A stretch of 64,000 bases of DNA, taken from contig JAYJMM010000039.1 in the NCBI GenBank assembly GCA_037349105.1, positions 6,602,501-6,666,500 on the forward strand. Direction: 5' to 3'. Positions 20,294 to 32,100 of the stretch are shown piece after piece. The translations under genes and the position numbers were made by a program. Numbering within the stretch: position 1 is the first letter of the stretch; every line of letters begins with the position of its first letter. Origin of the DNA: Limnomonas spitsbergensis (lineage: Eukaryota; Chlorophyta; Chlorophyceae; Chlamydomonadales). Below the pieces are notes generated by a model. The model was not told the origin of the DNA. It saw nothing but the letters and a program-made list of their open reading frames with translations, and searched no databases.

Positions 20294-20530
20294 AGAAGTT
20301 GGTAGAGGGAACTAACGTAAATTTAAGAGGAAAAATGAAACAACGTGAGGAACACAGAGGATGGAAAAGAGGATGGAAATTACCTTGCCACGCACCCCCA
20401 AAAAGGAAGACAGTGCTAAGGTTCCTTGTCCTTGATGAGTTGAGGCCAGAACAAGAGGAAAAGACCCCTCCTCCCCCTCAAAGAAAGAGAAAGGAAATCA
20501 TGTGACCTGTATGTCTATAACGTTACACCT

Positions 20531-20568
20531 CTGGGCCCGCTCAAAGCTCGGCCGCGTGGGCGCCCAAC
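20531..20568. repeat. Short interspersed GGCCGCGTGGGCGCCCAAC motif
   Basis: Counterpart of 5731-5768 in copy B. Confidence 0.6.
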
Positions 20569-20729
20569 TGTTCAGAAGGGAGGGGAAACAAGAGAAGAAA
20601 CTAAACAATTAGGGGGGGGGAGGAACAAAAGAAAAGGCAGGGAAGGCAAAGAAGACCAAGTCCGACACCAAGTGACCTGCAGGTGAACTAACCCATGTGG
20701 CGCCAAGGTGTGAAAATGACGTTACCCAT

Positions 20730-20770
20730 TTGGGCCCTGCTCAAAAAGGCTCGGCCGCGTGGGCGCCCAA
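20730..20770. repeat. Short interspersed GGCCGCGTGGGCGCCCAA motif
   Basis: Lies in the part of copy B that is missing from copy A. It is followed by AGAATTG instead of CAACTG. Confidence 0.6.
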
Positions 20771-21515
20771 AGAATTGTTTGGGGGGGAAATACGAATGAA
20801 GGTGGATCAGGACACAAAAGTGGGAAAGGGGGAATAAAGTCGAGGTGTGTGTGGGTGGATGGACCCTGAGCGCCCTACCTGCTTCATAGCAGATATGTAG
20901 CATGTTGGAGTGTATCCTGAGGACCAATCAACTGTGATGCCGCTGACGCAGTAAAAAATGTTCAAAACGGCAAGACCGGAACCATGTATTTAAATCAGCA
21001 CCTTTCGTTCATCGGCATGCGGCAAGCTCGAAGGCCTGCCAAGATGAACCTAGTGCCTTTGCTCATGAGAGTTTTTTTTAATGTTTGTGTGAAGTTTTTA
21101 CAGTCCAACAGGCAGGGCATCATATTTGATGCATGGGACTTGTGCCCATAAACCAGTTCAGGCACTAAATACTCTAGGACAGCGAATAAAAACCAGTGAC
21201 CCCCCTAGGCAAGCAACCAACACACAACCACCACGCAGTAGCGTGGGAATGAACCCCATCGTGCAGAAGATAAGTCCCAGGCATAAGACATGACGTGGGT
21301 GCAAAAAATGGGACCCCATTCCCACTCTCGACCAAAGGATTTGGTGTCTTGTGATCGAGACAGTGACAGCAGATTATATCGCCTCCTACATGTTTCGCTG
21401 CTACAACTTGTGCTCTCTGTACTTTTCTGGATAATTCTTTCGTTCTTGAAATCCTGTAAAGCTACCACACTCACGCTGTGACCAGCCCGTTACCAACCGG
21501 GAAGGTCAATACACC

Positions 21516-21553
21516 TCTGGGCCCGCTTAAAGCTCAGCCGTGTGGGCGCCCAC
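21516..21553. repeat. Short interspersed GGCCGCGTGGGCGCCC motif, diverged
   Basis: Counterpart of 6412-6450, with CAGCCGTGTGGGCGCCC in place of CGGCCGCGTGGGCGCCC. Confidence 0.55.
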
Positions 21554-22879
21554 CTGTTCAGAAGGGAAAAAGAATAAACCTGGAAGGTGTGGCAACATGC
21601 TGGCAAAGCCCTCAAGGGGGAGACCGCAGCCCATGACGACGCATGACACTTTGATGATTTGACATGACGAGACGTTGCTGAAATCCCAGATGAAGCATTG
21701 CATTTTTTATCAGCATGCACTGCTCCAAGAAAACCATTTTCATAGCAATGCAGAAAGCATTGGGGCGTCAACCCACAGTGACTCTATGCATGCCATTAAT
21801 GCCATGCGTTGCATGGCACGATTCCGTCCACCATGGAGGGCTGCAAGCCCGTGTAGCCGATACAGACAGAGAATGCAGTCCCTGAGCAGCTCGGAAGACC
21901 TCGCAACCATGGCACTGTTTTGTGCAAGTGCTTTCACGAGGGGAGTCTTCCTCTCTCTCAGCCAAGCAAGCACCACGAGTAAATAAGTCTGATATGACAC
22001 CACACACCACTTGCCCCAAGCGCAACGTGCAATGTTTGGGGGATCCCTTGGGAGCCGGAGGCTCCCCTCTTATACTTTGAGCCCACAAATAATTAAAAAA
22101 CATGCAAGGACAATCTTAGTCAGTACTGAGGAATAGGGCCTAAACTAGCAAGGCAAGGGGACAGGGAGGGGGAGGGCATACATTTATGTCATCTCTGGTT
22201 GTTAGGTAAAACAACTAATACTAATAATACAGGTGAGTGTCGTAAGCGACCGCGTTAGATTCTTCCGCGTTAGAGGGTTTGAGGGTCCGGAGGGGCGCGT
22301 TGGGCGAGGAAGAAAGATGGACTTCTAAGGAATACGCCCGTATATGTCCCTTAAAGCTAACAAATAACATGCCTTGAATACTTCTTCCATGCAATGTGCG
22401 TAAGACTCACTAGACGGCAATCAAACGCCAACCGCATCTACCGCATCCGCAGTAGAGCAGTCGACGTTACATAAGCATTTGGTAATTTCTAATGTAACTT
22501 CAATTGTACACGAAATAAAAGTGCACATCACAAAGACGTGACCTTGTCAGCCACACCAATCCCTCGCGAGGAGAGAAGGGCTCCGTCCATACCTAATAGA
22601 CAAATAAAATATGCAATATTCATTGTTGTAACAATTAATACTCCTTTCGATGTAGGAGGAGAGCATCAAACAGCAGCCGTTATTGTACGCCCCGACGAGT
22701 GACTTCCAATGGTCAAAGTGGCTAATTCCTCTCATTCAGAGGGATTTACCATGGCCATGGCCCATCATGGCATCCTAGCAGTATCTATTTAGTTCCTCAG
22801 CTACAACTCAGCTACATTATGGCCTAGGTGTAGAGCTCTGCTATTACGTTGAATATGGATTATAATTTTTTAGAGTAGA

Positions 22880-24040
22880 GAGCCCCGCCTCGCTCAGTGC
22901 TGTCAGTGTCTCCTCAAGGACACAGTTGCTTCAGGGTGAGAATGTGTAGCATAAAGCCCACTCATGCATTACGTTTCTGAATTGTGTCTCATGTGGGCCA
23001 CAGCCGTTGCCCGTGACTGGGTCCAGCGCTGCCGCAACAGGGGAGTTACTGAGGAGGAGGGAACTAGCTCATACTCTTGCATGTCTACGCTGTTGGATCC
23101 CCAGCCACTTCCTCCGAAGCTGGATTCTTCGCAAGGGTTGCTGCGTCCATTGCTATCCTTGTGCTTGCTACCCCCAAGCAGCAGAAACGAAGACGTGGTC
23201 TCCGGCTCCGATGGCTCCTGACCCCTCATGCTCAATGCCAAAGAAGTGCAGCCATGTTCTCCTTCATCTCCGCAATCGCCGCCCCTCGCATGGGGCAACG
23301 ATTCTCCATTGACATCCTCCAGCCCGCAGCTCGAGGTGGGTGCACGCGCTGTGGAGGACGCATCTTGGAAACCTGGGCAGAGGGGTGCAAAGGCATGCTC
23401 ATGCGCCAGTGGCCTCTAAATTCAAGGGCAGGGAGGGAGGAAATGGTCTTTTGCCCGCCAAGTCATTCGCAATCTGCGATGCTAAATAGAGTCTGGCTCC
23501 CAAAGTGGCATCACCCCACCTGACTTCCTTGCCTCCTTTCTGGTTCCTCCATCCATCGTCATCGTGAGGTGATGTACATGACAGTTGGTTCTGGGTTCTG
23601 GAGGCAATACGATGTACTCCTTGCGCAAGGACACCTTGCCCAAGGACCCCATGCACAGAAAACCCATGCAAAGTAAACCCAGGCACAGCCACCCCATGCA
23701 CAGTGACTTCATGCACAATGACCTCATGCACAGTGACCTCATGCAAATGTGACTGCAGACAAGGTCTTTAACTGGCTGGCTGACTGATCTGGAGGAGCTG
23801 TGGTTCAAGTCAAGGTCAATGAAGCCCAAGCGGAGGGACTCACCAACCAAAGCGATGAGGGGATTGAGGGACCCCACGCTGCCTCGCAGCTTGCAGAGGG
23901 CCTGCACGCATTGAAGCCCCAACCTGTGCCAAGACAGACCTGCATTCATCCAAGCCCCTGAGCAGTCAGCGCATCCCATTCCCTTTCTAGTGAGTGGCAC
24001 AGTGGCTCACCTGTGTGGCACCCAGTACGCAGGCCGGATG
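22880..24040. repeat. Apparently identical 1.16-kb core of the duplication (copy B)
   Basis: Partner of 7595-8755, offset 15,285 bp. Confidence 0.8.
22969..23298 (-). CDS. Possible 3' exon of the duplicated gene, copy B
   Basis: Same 109-residue frame as 7684-8013 without visible change. The coding claim is equally weak. Confidence 0.3.
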   Translation of the reverse strand: MPHARGGDCGDEGEHGCTSLALSMRGQEPSEPETTSSFLLLGGSKHKDSNGRSNPCEESSFGGSGWGSNSVDMQEYELVPSSSVTPLLRQRWTQSRATAVAHMRHNSET

Positions 24041-24269
24041 TCATGAGCTCAGTGATGAGACCGCTCACGAGGCGCTGCTCTTGCTGCAATGCGCAATTTC
24101 GGCCATTCGGACCAAAAAAGCGGAAAAACTCGTCGAGAAGCTTCTTTCCCTGCTGAGCTGAAGCACCTCGCCGCGTCCTCGTTTCAAGCGCCTCGTCAAT
24201 CTCCCTGTTTATATCAGCGTATCTAGCCTTCAACGAGGCGAGTAGCACATCATAATCCGACTGATTCAT
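24011..24269 (-). CDS. First exon of duplicated gene, copy B
   Basis: Starts MNQSDYDVLLASLKARYADI and ends at the same donor as copy A. The diverged part (residues about 20-75) lies outside the identical core, and the core begins near the 3' end of this exon. The open frame is kept despite the substitutions. Confidence 0.5.
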
Positions 24270-24518
24270 TTTCTTGGCAGGCTGTATGCAGGGAATTATA
24301 TCATAAGTATATGGTTTCTTCGTCCAGAAAGAAAGAAAGAATAAACACCAGAGCGTGGCTTGAGGAAGTCACGAGAAGCTAGGGTGTTGTTAGTTACGGT
24401 CGGAAAGTCCCATATCAAACCCTCGGGGTATAGGCCGATAAATAATTTGCTTGCAATGAACGCAGAGTTTGGTAATATAATTATGATAAAATAATTGATT
24501 GATCCTTATGCATGTCGA

Positions 24519-24720
24519 CTAAGCGTCCAGAAACACAGGCCCGGGAGTCGCGTTGTTTACGCTGGGCAACGTCGTCAGGAGGGCGACCTTGCTAAGGCAT
24601 CCAGCCTTAATGAGCAGCAGCAGCTTGTCAAAACCGGCCTGTTGGTCGCGGATGAGCTGTGGGAGCTCGTCCGCCTTTGTCACGTCTACGGTCGCTGGGT
24701 GTTCACGATCGCCAGCCGTT
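24519..24720 (-). pseudogene. C-terminal scrap of the YqaJ-like gene, copy B
   Basis: Only the final piece (QLIRDQQAGFDKLLLLIKAG to VFLDA stop) is present. Upstream of it the sequence switches to an ATGCC microsatellite, so the nuclease part is absent in this copy. Confidence 0.5.
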
Positions 24721-24721
24721 G

Positions 24722-24756
24722 CAGCCATGCCATGCCATGCCATGCCATGCCATGCG
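24722..24756. repeat. ATGCC microsatellite
   Basis: About six units of CATGC/CATGCCATGC at the exact right border of duplication copy B. Confidence 0.8.
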
Positions 24757-26989
24757 TCAGCCTCCCGCCGAAAAGGAACGCTGGGTCGTGGCGCTGGCTC
24801 AACTGCACATGGTTGTAGCTGAATTGAAGCTGATGCACACTGCACAGTTACAAAACACTACTTACACGCCGACCAAACCAATAGCAAATGGTTGATGTTT
24901 GTCTAGAGTGAACATAAAGCGCCGACAATCGCGTACTGACTATCCCGTTCAATATAATGAATGAGACATGTTGCATTGCATAGGGCGGTCGTAGCCTGCA
25001 ATTTCATCTACGCTCCTGTGATGTACAATCAGTACCGGAGCGACCCCCACCGCCTTAACAGCACAGCGAGCGTGGACGCCACATAGGCGAACCTGCTTGC
25101 GATGTCATCGTTCAACATCCTCAAGGACTACGTAGCACTCTTCATCGGCCCGCTGGTGGCCAAGTTCCAGGGCACAGAGTGAATGTGAGTGAGACTGTCC
25201 TGGCCTAGGTTGTACCGTATGGATTCAGAATTGGACGATACCTGATATATTTCTAATGCTTCCCGCTTCCAACATTGAAGGTTCAGATGCTGATTTTTTG
25301 TGCTGGTCTACGTTCCTTATCTTAAAAACGGGGGCGCGTAGCCCCCAGCCCCCCTCCCTGGTGCCCGGAACATGGATTGGCTGTGCGGCCTTGAAACCCC
25401 GGGGGGCATCTTGGCTTGCACTATGTCTCATGAGGCCCATACGGATTGGCAGCGTTGTTGGCAGCCACTGAGTGCTTATGTCAAGATTTGATGCTAGGGC
25501 TTACGTACGGTGCCATGATGGAGCCTAATGAGGCCGGCGGTGGGCCTCTGTGACTTTCTTCTGGCCTCCGTTTGGAAGCCCATCCGAGGGTATGTCAGGT
25601 TTCCTGCGCAGGCAGACCTCATTTGTGCCGATGTTGAATTACTACATTGCATGGACAGCTTGGCACGGGCTGGTTATATAGCATGGTTGTTTCTTCTTGC
25701 TCAAACCGCAGCTGCCCCCCTGGCGCAAATTAAGAGATCTGTCAGGGAAGATGCAATTAGCCCCACCCTGGCTGCAGGTGCAAGGATGGACGCCCTCACA
25801 CTCCAAACGTGAGCTTAGAAGGGGGGCCAATGTGGAAGACATGGATCCTTGTGTCATTTACCGCCGTGAAATAAATTTGTATAAACTGAAAAAATGTCCA
25901 TTTAACAAGTGTCTCCTCGAACAAAGTGCTACATGCCCGATCAGCCGCAGGCCGGTGAAGAAGGGGGGTATCCATCGTTCCAGGGCTCTGCCAGCGTGCC
26001 AGGCGCCAGCTGGGCAGCAATTGGCTCAAGCGCTTCTAGTCAATGGCGGCGCGCTGAGCACCTGTCGAGATCCTCTCCTGGTTAGGACTATCTGGACGAG
26101 CCGTATGTCTACGCGCCGTTGACGCGGCCCAATTCAGCTTGGGTGGCTGCTTGGCAGGCGATGTTGGGCACTAGCAGCGCTGTAGCTCAGCTGATGCTCG
26201 TGGTGCAACTGCTATTGCGCTCTCTGTGGGCCCTTGCCTTGTTGGCGTCTGCGCTGGTCATCAAGAGTTAGTTCTGCAACTGTACAGCCCAGCAATACAG
26301 CAGATAGGACCAATCCTGAGCAAAGAGCGTTTCTGCCTTTTTTATTTCGTCTTGCGGTTTGAGAAGCATGTGATACATGTGACCTAGGCGTGCGTGCGTG
26401 GCCCGCTTGTATATATTTGGGCATACTATAGGCTCCTCCATGTCTAGCACTAAAGCTACGTATATAGTGTTTCTCAGAGTTCAATACAAAAATAGCAAGA
26501 AATGCACAAGAATCGCGTATTCAATATGTCAATCAATATGTCAGACAGTTTAGAATTGTGGTCAATTTTCCTGTGGCTCAGCTCCGGAGGGACACCATAT
26601 GTGAGATGACCCCTCTTGTTTGTTCGTGTGTGTGTGAATGTGCAGTGGGGGTGCCTTTCCTTATATCCTTGCAACTCTTTGCCATTTTCTTTCTCTCTTT
26701 ACTCATAGGGCAACAAGGTGATTTAGGCCCTTGCTGTTTTGTTTGGGCCCTTAATGATCTTGATTTGCTTGCAATGTCCATGCAAGGAATAATTGAGACC
26801 GCAACTGGTAATAGTGTATGCATATGATAGTATGTTTGGCTCATGTACTCTCGTACGTACACTGAAGTGCCCTGGCTTGGCTACATATTCCGAACTCAGA
26901 AAACGCTTTCATAGACGACGTATGATGCTCGGCCACCGCTTGATTCTTTGTGCTAAAGCAAGAGAGGCGAAAGCAAGAGAGTAACAAAA
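24757..26989. other. Stretch without a supported gene
   Basis: Contains a GC-rich palindromic bit (GGGGGCGCGTAGCCCCC at about 25330). Open frames up to 141 codons exist, but they overlap in several frames, show no motif, and none is supported. Confidence 0.45.
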
Positions 26990-27415
26990 GGGAAAAGACC
27001 CCTCATCCCTCCCGAAGAAAGAGAAAGGAAACCAAGTGACATGCATGTGTACTTACCCATGCGGCCCTAAGGTGGGTCAATGATGTTACACATGTGTGCC
27101 CTGCTTCAAGAAGTCGTGTGAGCGCCCAACGAACTGGAATAAAAGTGGATCATGTCAAAAAAGTGAGAAGTGGGAATCAAGTCGAGGTGTGGGTGGGTGG
27201 ATGGACCCTGAACGCCCTGCTTGCTACATGGCATAGCAGATATGTAACATGTTGGAGTGTATCCTGAGGACCAATCAGCTTTGATGCAGCTGTGGCATAA
27301 GAAAGAAGTTCAGAAAGGCAAGGCCGGAACCATGTATTTAAACCAGCTCCTTTCGTTCTTCAGCATGCGGCGAGCTCGAATGCTTGCCAAGATAAACCTG
27401 CCTTCGCCGTATGAT
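26990..27415 (+). repeat. Third, partial and diverged copy of the duplicated segment
   Basis: Matches about 20455-21070 (AAAGAGAAAGGAAA through GTTGGAGTGTATCCTGAGGA and beyond) with many differences. It includes another degenerate short motif (27090-27130) and the exon at 27251. Confidence 0.7.
27090..27130. repeat. Short interspersed motif, most diverged copy
   Basis: GTGCCCTGCTTCAAGAAGTCGTGTGAGCGCCCAAC corresponds position by position to the copy at 20730. Confidence 0.45.
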
Positions 27416-27463
27416 GCTCAGCCACAGATTGAATCTCTCTGCTCCGTCCTTATCATTGGCTGA
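27251..27463 (+). CDS. Homolog of the exon remnant at 5801
   Basis: Open frame including GVYPEDQSALMQLWHKKEV and TMYLNQLLSFFSMRRARML, ending at a stop near 27461. Part of the frame downstream of NLPSPYDAQ is not shared with the other copies. The product is unknown. Confidence 0.4.
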   Translation, partial: VGVYPEDQSALMQLWHKKEVQKGKAGTMYLNQLLSFFSMRRARMLAKINLPSPYDAQPQIESLCSVLIIG

Positions 27464-27832
27464 CTCTGGCTGTGGTTATACCATTCATACCGAGCAAGTG
27501 GTGGATCGTGTTACTTTGCATTCTTATCGCTTTTATAGACGTCCAGATATCTATTAAATGTAGGAGCTGGCAATGTAATTTATATTCCCTCGGACGAGGG
27601 GTGGGCAGGAAAATCAGGGCCCCCATCCCCCCTAATTCTCCAAAACTCATCCGTTTGACCTGGGAGTTGCACATAAGGACTTTGGGGAGGGTATCTCGGC
27701 TTCAAGAAGAAGAAAAAAACGTTTTTAAGGGGCTTGGACCCTCCCTCTCCTAGTTTGACATGTGTTGACCGGGTACTTAACGATGACCATGCACAGGGGG
27801 GCGTTGGAAGGCCCTGACCCTACCCTATGCAG

Positions 27833-28083
27833 TAATATTTTCGTATCATGCAGTCTTCACGAGGTTGAGATGTTATTTGCAAAATAAAGTTTTGTAAAGT
27901 CTACGAAATCCTCATTGTTTGGCTCCCTGTACATCATGCACCGCTGTGCCAAAAAGCATTTTAAGACCAGATATGGAAAGCTCTTGTCAAGTCCTATAAC
28001 ATTTGAGGATGATTTGTTTCTAGATTTTGGTTGCCCCACCTCCCCCTCGCCCTTATATAAGCATTACATTATATAAAGTCAGG
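27833..28083. repeat. Dispersed ~260-bp element, copy 2
   Basis: Partner of 17946-18211, with only scattered substitutions. It ends at the same ATAAAGTCAGG. Confidence 0.7.
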
Positions 28084-28766
28084 AAAAGGTGGCCCAAGTT
28101 TCACCACCGGAAGTTTGGGGTTTCAGTCTTGATGAGTACATGCAGCATATGCTGCTAACTCGTCCCATGTAAGAAAGCTTAATCCTCAAACCAATAAGAA
28201 CCCGATATAGGCCGGTCGTGGGTTTGATGGCCTTAGGACATCGCAATTTTGTGCCCGAACTTTGCCATATGGGCCCCCTTGACGATGTGGCTTATGGTGC
28301 AGGTCTGCCCCTTGCTGCATTTGACCGGGGTATCATCCGGGGAAGACGGGCTTGCATGATCTGCAGGTCGTATTTAGGGCTGCGCAATGGCCTGAATGCG
28401 CCTTGGCAGAAGCAACTGGGTTGAACGGCGTCAAATTCTCGCACCCGCAGCCTCTGCACTTAAGGTAGCAACACGGCACGCCTAGAAACTCCTCCCTCAT
28501 CACGAGTTGATTGCTGAGTTGATTATGTCTCCCAAGCGGGGAGAAGGGCAGTGTGAGCTTCAGACACCCAGCAATGCTCACACAAACACGCATGACAGGC
28601 CGTGCCCAGACCAGTTCCAATAAACAAGTTGCTGGACAACAAAGCCACGACTTGTCGACAGGTCAAAAGTGCCAAGGATGCAGTGTGACAGCCTATCACA
28701 ACTCTGCATGCCTGATGCAGGGCGCTGTTCTACCCGGGAGCGTCCCGGCCTTGTTTAAACTGTGGC
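28084..28766. other. Gap between the repeat block and the giant gene
   Basis: A 27-codon protein-like stretch on the plus strand (VAQVSPPEVWGFSLDEYMQH, ending in TAA near 28173) directly follows the 260-bp element. It may be a leftover exon end. The rest is the presumed 3' UTR and flank of the minus-strand gene ending at 28767. Confidence 0.4.
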
Positions 28767-29160
28767 CTAGTCCTGTCCACTCCCGCCTGCAGCTCGCAAC
28801 GCAGCAGCATACGTGGTAGCTCGGAGCCGCTGCGGGGAGTTCTCCCGGCTCTGCTGGGCTGATACAGGCCTCGAGGGCTGAGAGCGGGGGTTGCCTAAGA
28901 TGCCCTCTTGCTGGTGCATCCTGCGGTACTCCTCGTTAGGCTCAATAGTATACCCGCCACCAACCCTGGTCGCGGATGTGGGTCGTCTGAACTCCGACCA
29001 GGCATAAGAAGACCCAGGCTCCATGGGATAAGGCGGATCCGACGGTTCGTCATAGACATAGTCTCCCGGGCGGTAAAACTGGAACAGCTTGACGATTGCA
29101 TCCATTGTGGTCACGGGCTGAGGATCCTCGTCAAACACATCCTGGATCCGCGCGTCGATC
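28767..29160 (-). CDS. Giant gene exon 36 (last), with stop
   Basis: IDARIQDVFDEDPQPVTTMD, then a Pro/Ser/Arg-rich tail ending AAGGSGQD and TAG. Strong acceptor after a T-rich tract. The tail is likely disordered. Confidence 0.75.
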
Positions 29161-32100
29161 CTGTGGTGGCAAGAAGAAACAAAACAACATGTTGCAAAGC
29201 GTGTGTGTTGCCATATTTGCCCCCCCACCTGCTAGCTGCACATTGAATGATACAGCACCCCTTGTATGACTGTTGTCACTCAAAGCATTAGTACTTGCCC
29301 CCGTCAGTACCCTAACCTAAACCATAGGGTTTAGGGTTCAGGATTTAGGGTCTGGACCCCCCCAACGTACAAGCATCCTCCAAATACAGGTATACGGAAT
29401 GTGCCCGGGCCTTCGTCATTACCCTGTATCCATCCCTCCCCCCTAATTACGCACTTGACCGTCTTGTGGAATTCAAAGCTCTCCATGACCACTCTCTGTA
29501 TGGCTGCTATGTCCATCTGCCTCATGAAAGCATCCATGCGCTCAAGGTACATGTACACGGACTGGACGTCGGATGGGTTGGTGGGCCGCAATGTGCCCTC
29601 GACCACCTGGGGGATGCGGCAGATGGTTGAGGGTCGGGGGAGTGCTGTGCCGATTATGGTCCTTACGGTGGCTAAATTACGAAGCTGAGTTTCAGTCACC
29701 GTAATTCCAAGGCAAATTCAGCTACTTTTACCAGTAAAGGACCGAAATTACTTGCACAGTTTCTGAATTACGGCGCAATTGCACAGTACTGGTTGGGGGT
29801 CATAGGGAAGGGGTTAAGGGGAAGCATTACATGTGAGTAAAACACCATTTAGGATGTGACTGAGTGTTAGGGGTTTCGGCTTACATGCTTAGGGTTGACA
29901 AGTCAAGGTTAATCTGTTGAAAGCTTCAGGGTTGAGGATTGTTCAGGTTAAATTGTTGAGGGAGACGTGCTAAGGATTCACATGTTAAGGTCCCAGGGGA
30001 GAGTCCTAAACCCACCTTGAGAATCTTGCGGAGGGGACGCAGCTGGAGCTCCAGAGTCTCTGAGAACCAGGGCTGGAGCAACGTTGCTGCTCGAAGGCAC
30101 ACGGGGGCAAGAGGGGCATGTGGGCACGGTAAACATCAAAGGGCCATGGGGGGCACATGGGGGGCACGAGGGGGCATGAGGGGTGCGGTAACCATTGAAG
30201 GGACAGGGAAGGGGTGCTTGGGGGCCAAGAGGGTAGGTGGGCGTGGTAAACATCAAAGGGGCATGGGGGGCACATGGGGGTGTACACTCATACATTCATT
30301 TCTTTTGCTGGTTCTTTAAAAGGTGTGAGCCCGGCCGCCCAACCCTAAACTGAGACGCTAACACGAAGAAAAGAGCCCGAGATACATGGGATGCATGGGA
30401 TACATAAGATGCATGGGATGCATGGGATACATGGGATGCATGGGATACATGGGATGCATGGGATACATGGGATGCATAGGATACATGGGAGCATGGGATA
30501 CATGGGATGCATGGGATACATGGGATGCATGGGATACATGGGATGCGGCATACGGTACATGGTGGTGTAATCCTATACATAGAAAGTGGCCGAAACTGCA
30601 ACTGTATGCATTCATGCGCCTACCCTATGTTCTGTCAGCTTCGCCGGGCCGCGCTTCCTGCAAGTACCTGATTCCTAATTGAGTGCTTGAACATGCCTGG
30701 CCGGCATTCAAATGGCATTCAGACAAGTGTTTGAACATGTCTGGCCAGCATTCAAACTGGCATTCAGACAGGTGTGAACATGCCTGGCCGGCATTCAAAC
30801 TGGCATTCAGACAGGTGTTTGAACTTTGAACATGCCTGGCCGGCATTCAAACTGGCATTCAGACAAGTGTTTGAACATGTCTGGCCAGCATTCAAACTGA
30901 CATTCAGACAGGTGTGAACATGCCTGGCCGGCATTCAAACTGGCATTCAGACAGGTGTTTGAACATGCCTGGCCGGCATTCAAACTGGCATTCAGATAGG
31001 TGTTTGAAAATGTCTGGCCGGCATTCAAACTGGCATTCAGACAGGTGTTTGAACAGGCATGGTTGACATTCAAACTGCCATTCAAACCCGTGTTTGAACA
31101 CGCCTGTCTGGTATTCAAAGTGACATTGAACGTAGTGTTTGAGCATGTCTGACTGGTAATCAAACTGACATTCAAAGTAGTGGTTGGGCATGCCTGTCTG
31201 ATATTCAAACTGGCATTCAGATAGTGTCGGAACAGGCATGGCTGGCATTATAAATTGCCAGAAAGAAGGCTCATTGACTTACTGTAAAATGTGATGCTGA
31301 CGTCCACCTTCCCCACGAGCTCGTTGACCACGCTTTCCACCTAAGGGTATCATTACACCATTGTAGTGTGAGGGTGACGGCAGGGAGGAAAGCTCGGCCT
31401 ACGCTACAGTGTTTTAATTTAATCCACACACCCCTTTCACTTCCACCTCACATGCCACAAAACATGGGTTCTTTCTTTGTGTCCTACTAAACATCTTAAC
31501 CTTCACCCAGAACACCTCAAAAAGCCTTATAATTGCAGCATGCACTCCTCCCACTTGCAGCCTGGGCCAAAGGTGAACGGTTGAAGGGTTAAACTTCCAA
31601 CCAGGAGAAAAATACGTGGTCCATCTCCTGGAGCATGCCACTCATCCCGATCGCAGCCCAGGTGAACAGTTTTTATCTCATGCCTTAGGTTCCAAACCCT
31701 TTCTCCCGCGACACCTACGTGTGAGATCTTCTGTAGCACGCGTTCGTCCCACTCGCCGCCTGGCAGCTTATCCAGGATAGCCTGCAGTGACATGGTAGGT
31801 GACACAATCCGGCTGAACCTGTGCCGTACTGAGCAGTATCGTGCCGTATCGTGGCACTTTGGTAGCACAATCTGGCTGAACCTGAGCCGTACTGAGCCGT
31901 ATCGTGCCGTATCGTGGCACTTTGGCAGTACAATTTGGCCGTATTGCACCGTATTGCCCTGTGATCATGCCGTATTGTGCTACCATGTGCAATGTGGGGT
32001 GCACAAAGTCTCATTGAGCCTTGGAAGACTGCACTGCTGAGGGTTAAGGACACATATATCATATATGGCTGAATGGTTCAGGCTTTAGGTCTGCAGCTTT

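Larger units (their letters stand above)
19508..24718. repeat. Segmental duplication, copy B
   Basis: Direct copy of 4705-9430. It includes additional sequence at about 20580-20890, partly shared with a third partial copy at 26990-27415, and a 150-bp addition at 22228-22378. The right border abuts an ATGCC microsatellite. Confidence 0.9.

Noticed and set aside
29450..29451. Donor GTAATT within exon 35
   Set aside because: Would give a premature stop in the last exon. The GTACGT donor at 29370 keeps the frame and the extra 27 codons are protein-like.
30345..30682. Cys/Met/Pro repeat open frames on both strands
   Set aside because: Generated by the 9-bp ATGCATGGG minisatellite.
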